Source: an uncultured Collinsella sp.
GTDB lineage: Bacteria; Actinomycetota; Coriobacteriia; Coriobacteriales; Coriobacteriaceae
Length of the DNA stretch: 6,080 nt
Direction of reading: 5' to 3'
Assembly: GCA_900549065.1 (NCBI GenBank)
Contig: URNC01000120.1
Coordinates: 1-6,080, forward strand
How positions within the stretch are numbered: position 1 is the stretch's first letter; each line of letters opens with the position of its first letter. The notes under the pieces are model-generated. The model was given only the letters and a program-made list of their open reading frames with translations, made no database searches and was not told where the DNA came from. Shown one piece after another: positions 4,700-6,080 of the stretch. Made by a program: the position numbers and the translations under genes.

Positions 4700-6032
4700 G
4701 GCAACGACCGCCGAGCGCGCGCTCAACCGCAAGGGCGGCACCATGTCGCGCCTCATCAAGACGCTCTTTGGCTTCTATCCCGTGCTTTTGCCCCTCGTCG
4801 TCGCCGGCGTGGTGCTCTGCGCCATCATCAACTCCATCGGCGCGACCTTCCTGCAGAGCGCCCTGCAAATTATTGGCGAATCGTGGCAGTCGGGCGATTG
4901 GGAAGCCGCGCAGCCCAAGATCGCACAGCTCGTGACCACCCTCGCCTGCATCTACGGCGTCGGCGTCCTGTCCTCGCTCTTCTGGAACCGCGCCATGGCT
5001 ATCGTCACGCAGGGCTCGCTGGAGAAGCTGCGCGAGATGATGTTCAACCGCATGCAGGACCTGCCGATCCGCTACTTCGACACGCACCAGCGCGGCGATA
5101 TCATGAGCCACTACACCAACGACATCGACACGCTGCGTCAGATGATCAGCCAGTCGCTGCCCAACCTGCTCATGACGATCATCATCATCGTCACGGTGTT
5201 CTTTATCATGCTGTACTACAGCGTTTGGATGTGCCTGGTCATTGTGGCAGGCGTCGCCTTTATGACCTTTATGACCAAGCTGCTCGGCTCCAACTCCGCG
5301 CGCTTCTTTATTGCGCAGCAGGCCGAGCTCGGCGTGGTCGAGGGACACATCGAGGAAGTCATGAACGGCCAGAAGGTCGTCAAGGCATTCTGCCATGAGT
5401 CTGCCGCCGAAGCCGATTTTGACGAGCGCAACGAAAAGCTCTTCGAGGTCTCGCAGAAGGCCAACATGTACGCCAACATCCTCATGCCCATCCTTATGAA
5501 CCTGGGAAACCTGCTCTACGTGCTGGTCGCACTGGCAGGCGGCATTTTCCTGGCGCTGGGCGTGCCCAACCTGAGCATCTCGGGCATGGCACTGTCCATC
5601 GCCGTCGTGGTGCCGTTCCTCAACATGACCAAGCAGTTCTGCGGACAGATCGGCCAGATCTCGCAGCAGATCAACGCCGTGGTCATGGGCCTCGCCGGCG
5701 CCGACCGTATCTTTGAGCTCATCGACGAGGAGCCCGAAGCCGACGAAGGCTATGTGACGCTCGTCAACGCTCAGGTGAACCCCGACACCTGGCAGCTCGA
5801 GGAGGCCGACCACCACACCGGCATGTGGGCGTGGAAACATCCGCACCGCGCAACCGGCGAGATCGAGTACGTGCCGCTGCGCGGCGACCTGGTCATGGAC
5901 AACGTCGACTTTGGCTACACGCCCGACCACGAGGTGCTGCACGGCGTGTCCGTGTTTGCCAAGCCGGGCCAGAAGGTCGCGTTTGTCGGCGCCACCGGTG
6001 CCGGTAAGACGACCATCACCAACCTCATCAAC
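4692..6032 (+). CDS. ABC exporter half-transporter 2 (3' end cut by adapter)
   Basis: The first 447 residues of the partner subunit. Six membrane segments are visible at about 28-50, 78-98, 155-176, 178-197, 262-290 and 295-312. A long linker (about 346-398) holds EEPEADEGYVTLVNAQ and TGMWAWKHPH, a characteristic insert of one branch of Firmicute/Actinobacterial exporters. The ATPase domain opens with VMDNVDFGYTPDHEVLHGVS (401-420) and an intact Walker A GATGAGKTT (433-441), unlike the GSAKS of subunit 1. The genomic frame stops after TNLIN. The apparent six-residue ending LSLIHI and stop codon come from the Nextera mosaic end, so Q-loop, signature, Walker B and H-loop (about 150 residues) are missing. 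It would be expected to carry the catalytic Glu and His that subunit 1 lacks, but this cannot be seen. The start overlaps the subunit 1 stop by 8 nt. Confidence 0.94.
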
Positions 6033-6080
6033 CTGTCTCTTATACACATCTGACGCTGCCGACGAAGGCTTAGGTGTAGA
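6033..6080 (-). other. Illumina Nextera adapter with i5 index (artefact)
   Basis: Bases 6033-6051 are the reverse complement of the Tn5 mosaic end, 6052-6065 of the Nextera read-1 side sequence, 6066-6073 (AGGCTTAG) of index CTAAGCCT (S508/N508), and 6074-6080 (GTGTAGA) the start of the P5 flow-cell sequence. Nothing here is genomic. Confidence 0.98.

Noticed and set aside
2816..4759. 647-codon open frame on the minus strand, opposite the first ABC gene
   Set aside because: The opposite strand encodes a complete ABC exporter with all motifs in order. The antisense frame is a His/Asp/Gly/Val-rich by-product of GC-rich codon use, with no recognisable domain.
4590..6047. 485-codon minus-strand open frame
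   Set aside because: It lies antisense to the second ABC gene, and its first residues (MYKRQ) are translated from adapter sequence.
1..6069. Transposon or insertion sequence bounded by 37-bp terminal inverted repeats
   Set aside because: The repeats are library adapter with index, and no transposase gene is inside.

Overview
The window is a short assembled contig. Its real genomic part is positions 38-6032 (5,995 bp). Both ends are untrimmed Illumina Nextera/Tn5 adapter carrying the same i5 index, so the two edge genes are cut by the library or assembly and not by biology. The GC-rich DNA, tightly overlapping genes, gut-type ABC exporter pair and GC-rich intergenic hairpin repeats suggest a gut actinobacterium of class Coriobacteriia, Collinsella-like. 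That assignment is an inference from style, not from a marker gene.

Layout. (1) 39-464, minus: 5' part of an AAA_14/DUF4143-type ATPase gene with its own plausible promoter in AT-rich DNA. (2) 465-648: spacer with a perfect 11-bp inverted repeat just past the end of the next unit. (3) 649-1795, minus: a two-gene unit, a PdxK/PdxY-family pyridoxal/pyridoxamine kinase followed, with an 8-nt ATGAGTAA overlap, by a small Cys-rich TIGR04076-like protein. (4) 1796-2385: a 590-nt divergent intergenic region, the most unusual part. It holds a long near-palindrome (1954-2009), a long irregular hairpin whose internal loop is filled by three tandem G.A pairs plus Watson-Crick pairs when read as plus-strand RNA (2055-2152), and a 93-nt tandem duplication ending in two perfect 12-bp hairpins with different stems but the same GGTA loop. 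A strong sigma-70-type promoter and possible MarR operator follow. (5) 2386-6032, plus: a coupled three-gene operon, MarR regulator, ABC half-transporter with a degenerate ATP site, and a second ABC half-transporter cut off just after Walker A.

How the genes work together. The plus-strand operon is arranged like a heterodimeric multidrug-type ABC exporter under a local MarR repressor: subunit 1 has Asp in place of the catalytic Glu and Gln in place of the switch His, while subunit 2 has a normal Walker A, and every junction overlaps by 8 nt. The divergent unit pairs vitamin B6 salvage with a small protein of unknown function. The best candidate for something undescribed is the structured, partly duplicated intergenic element at about 2055-2286, which looks like a structured RNA or an interspersed hairpin repeat. 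I could not match it to a known family from memory.
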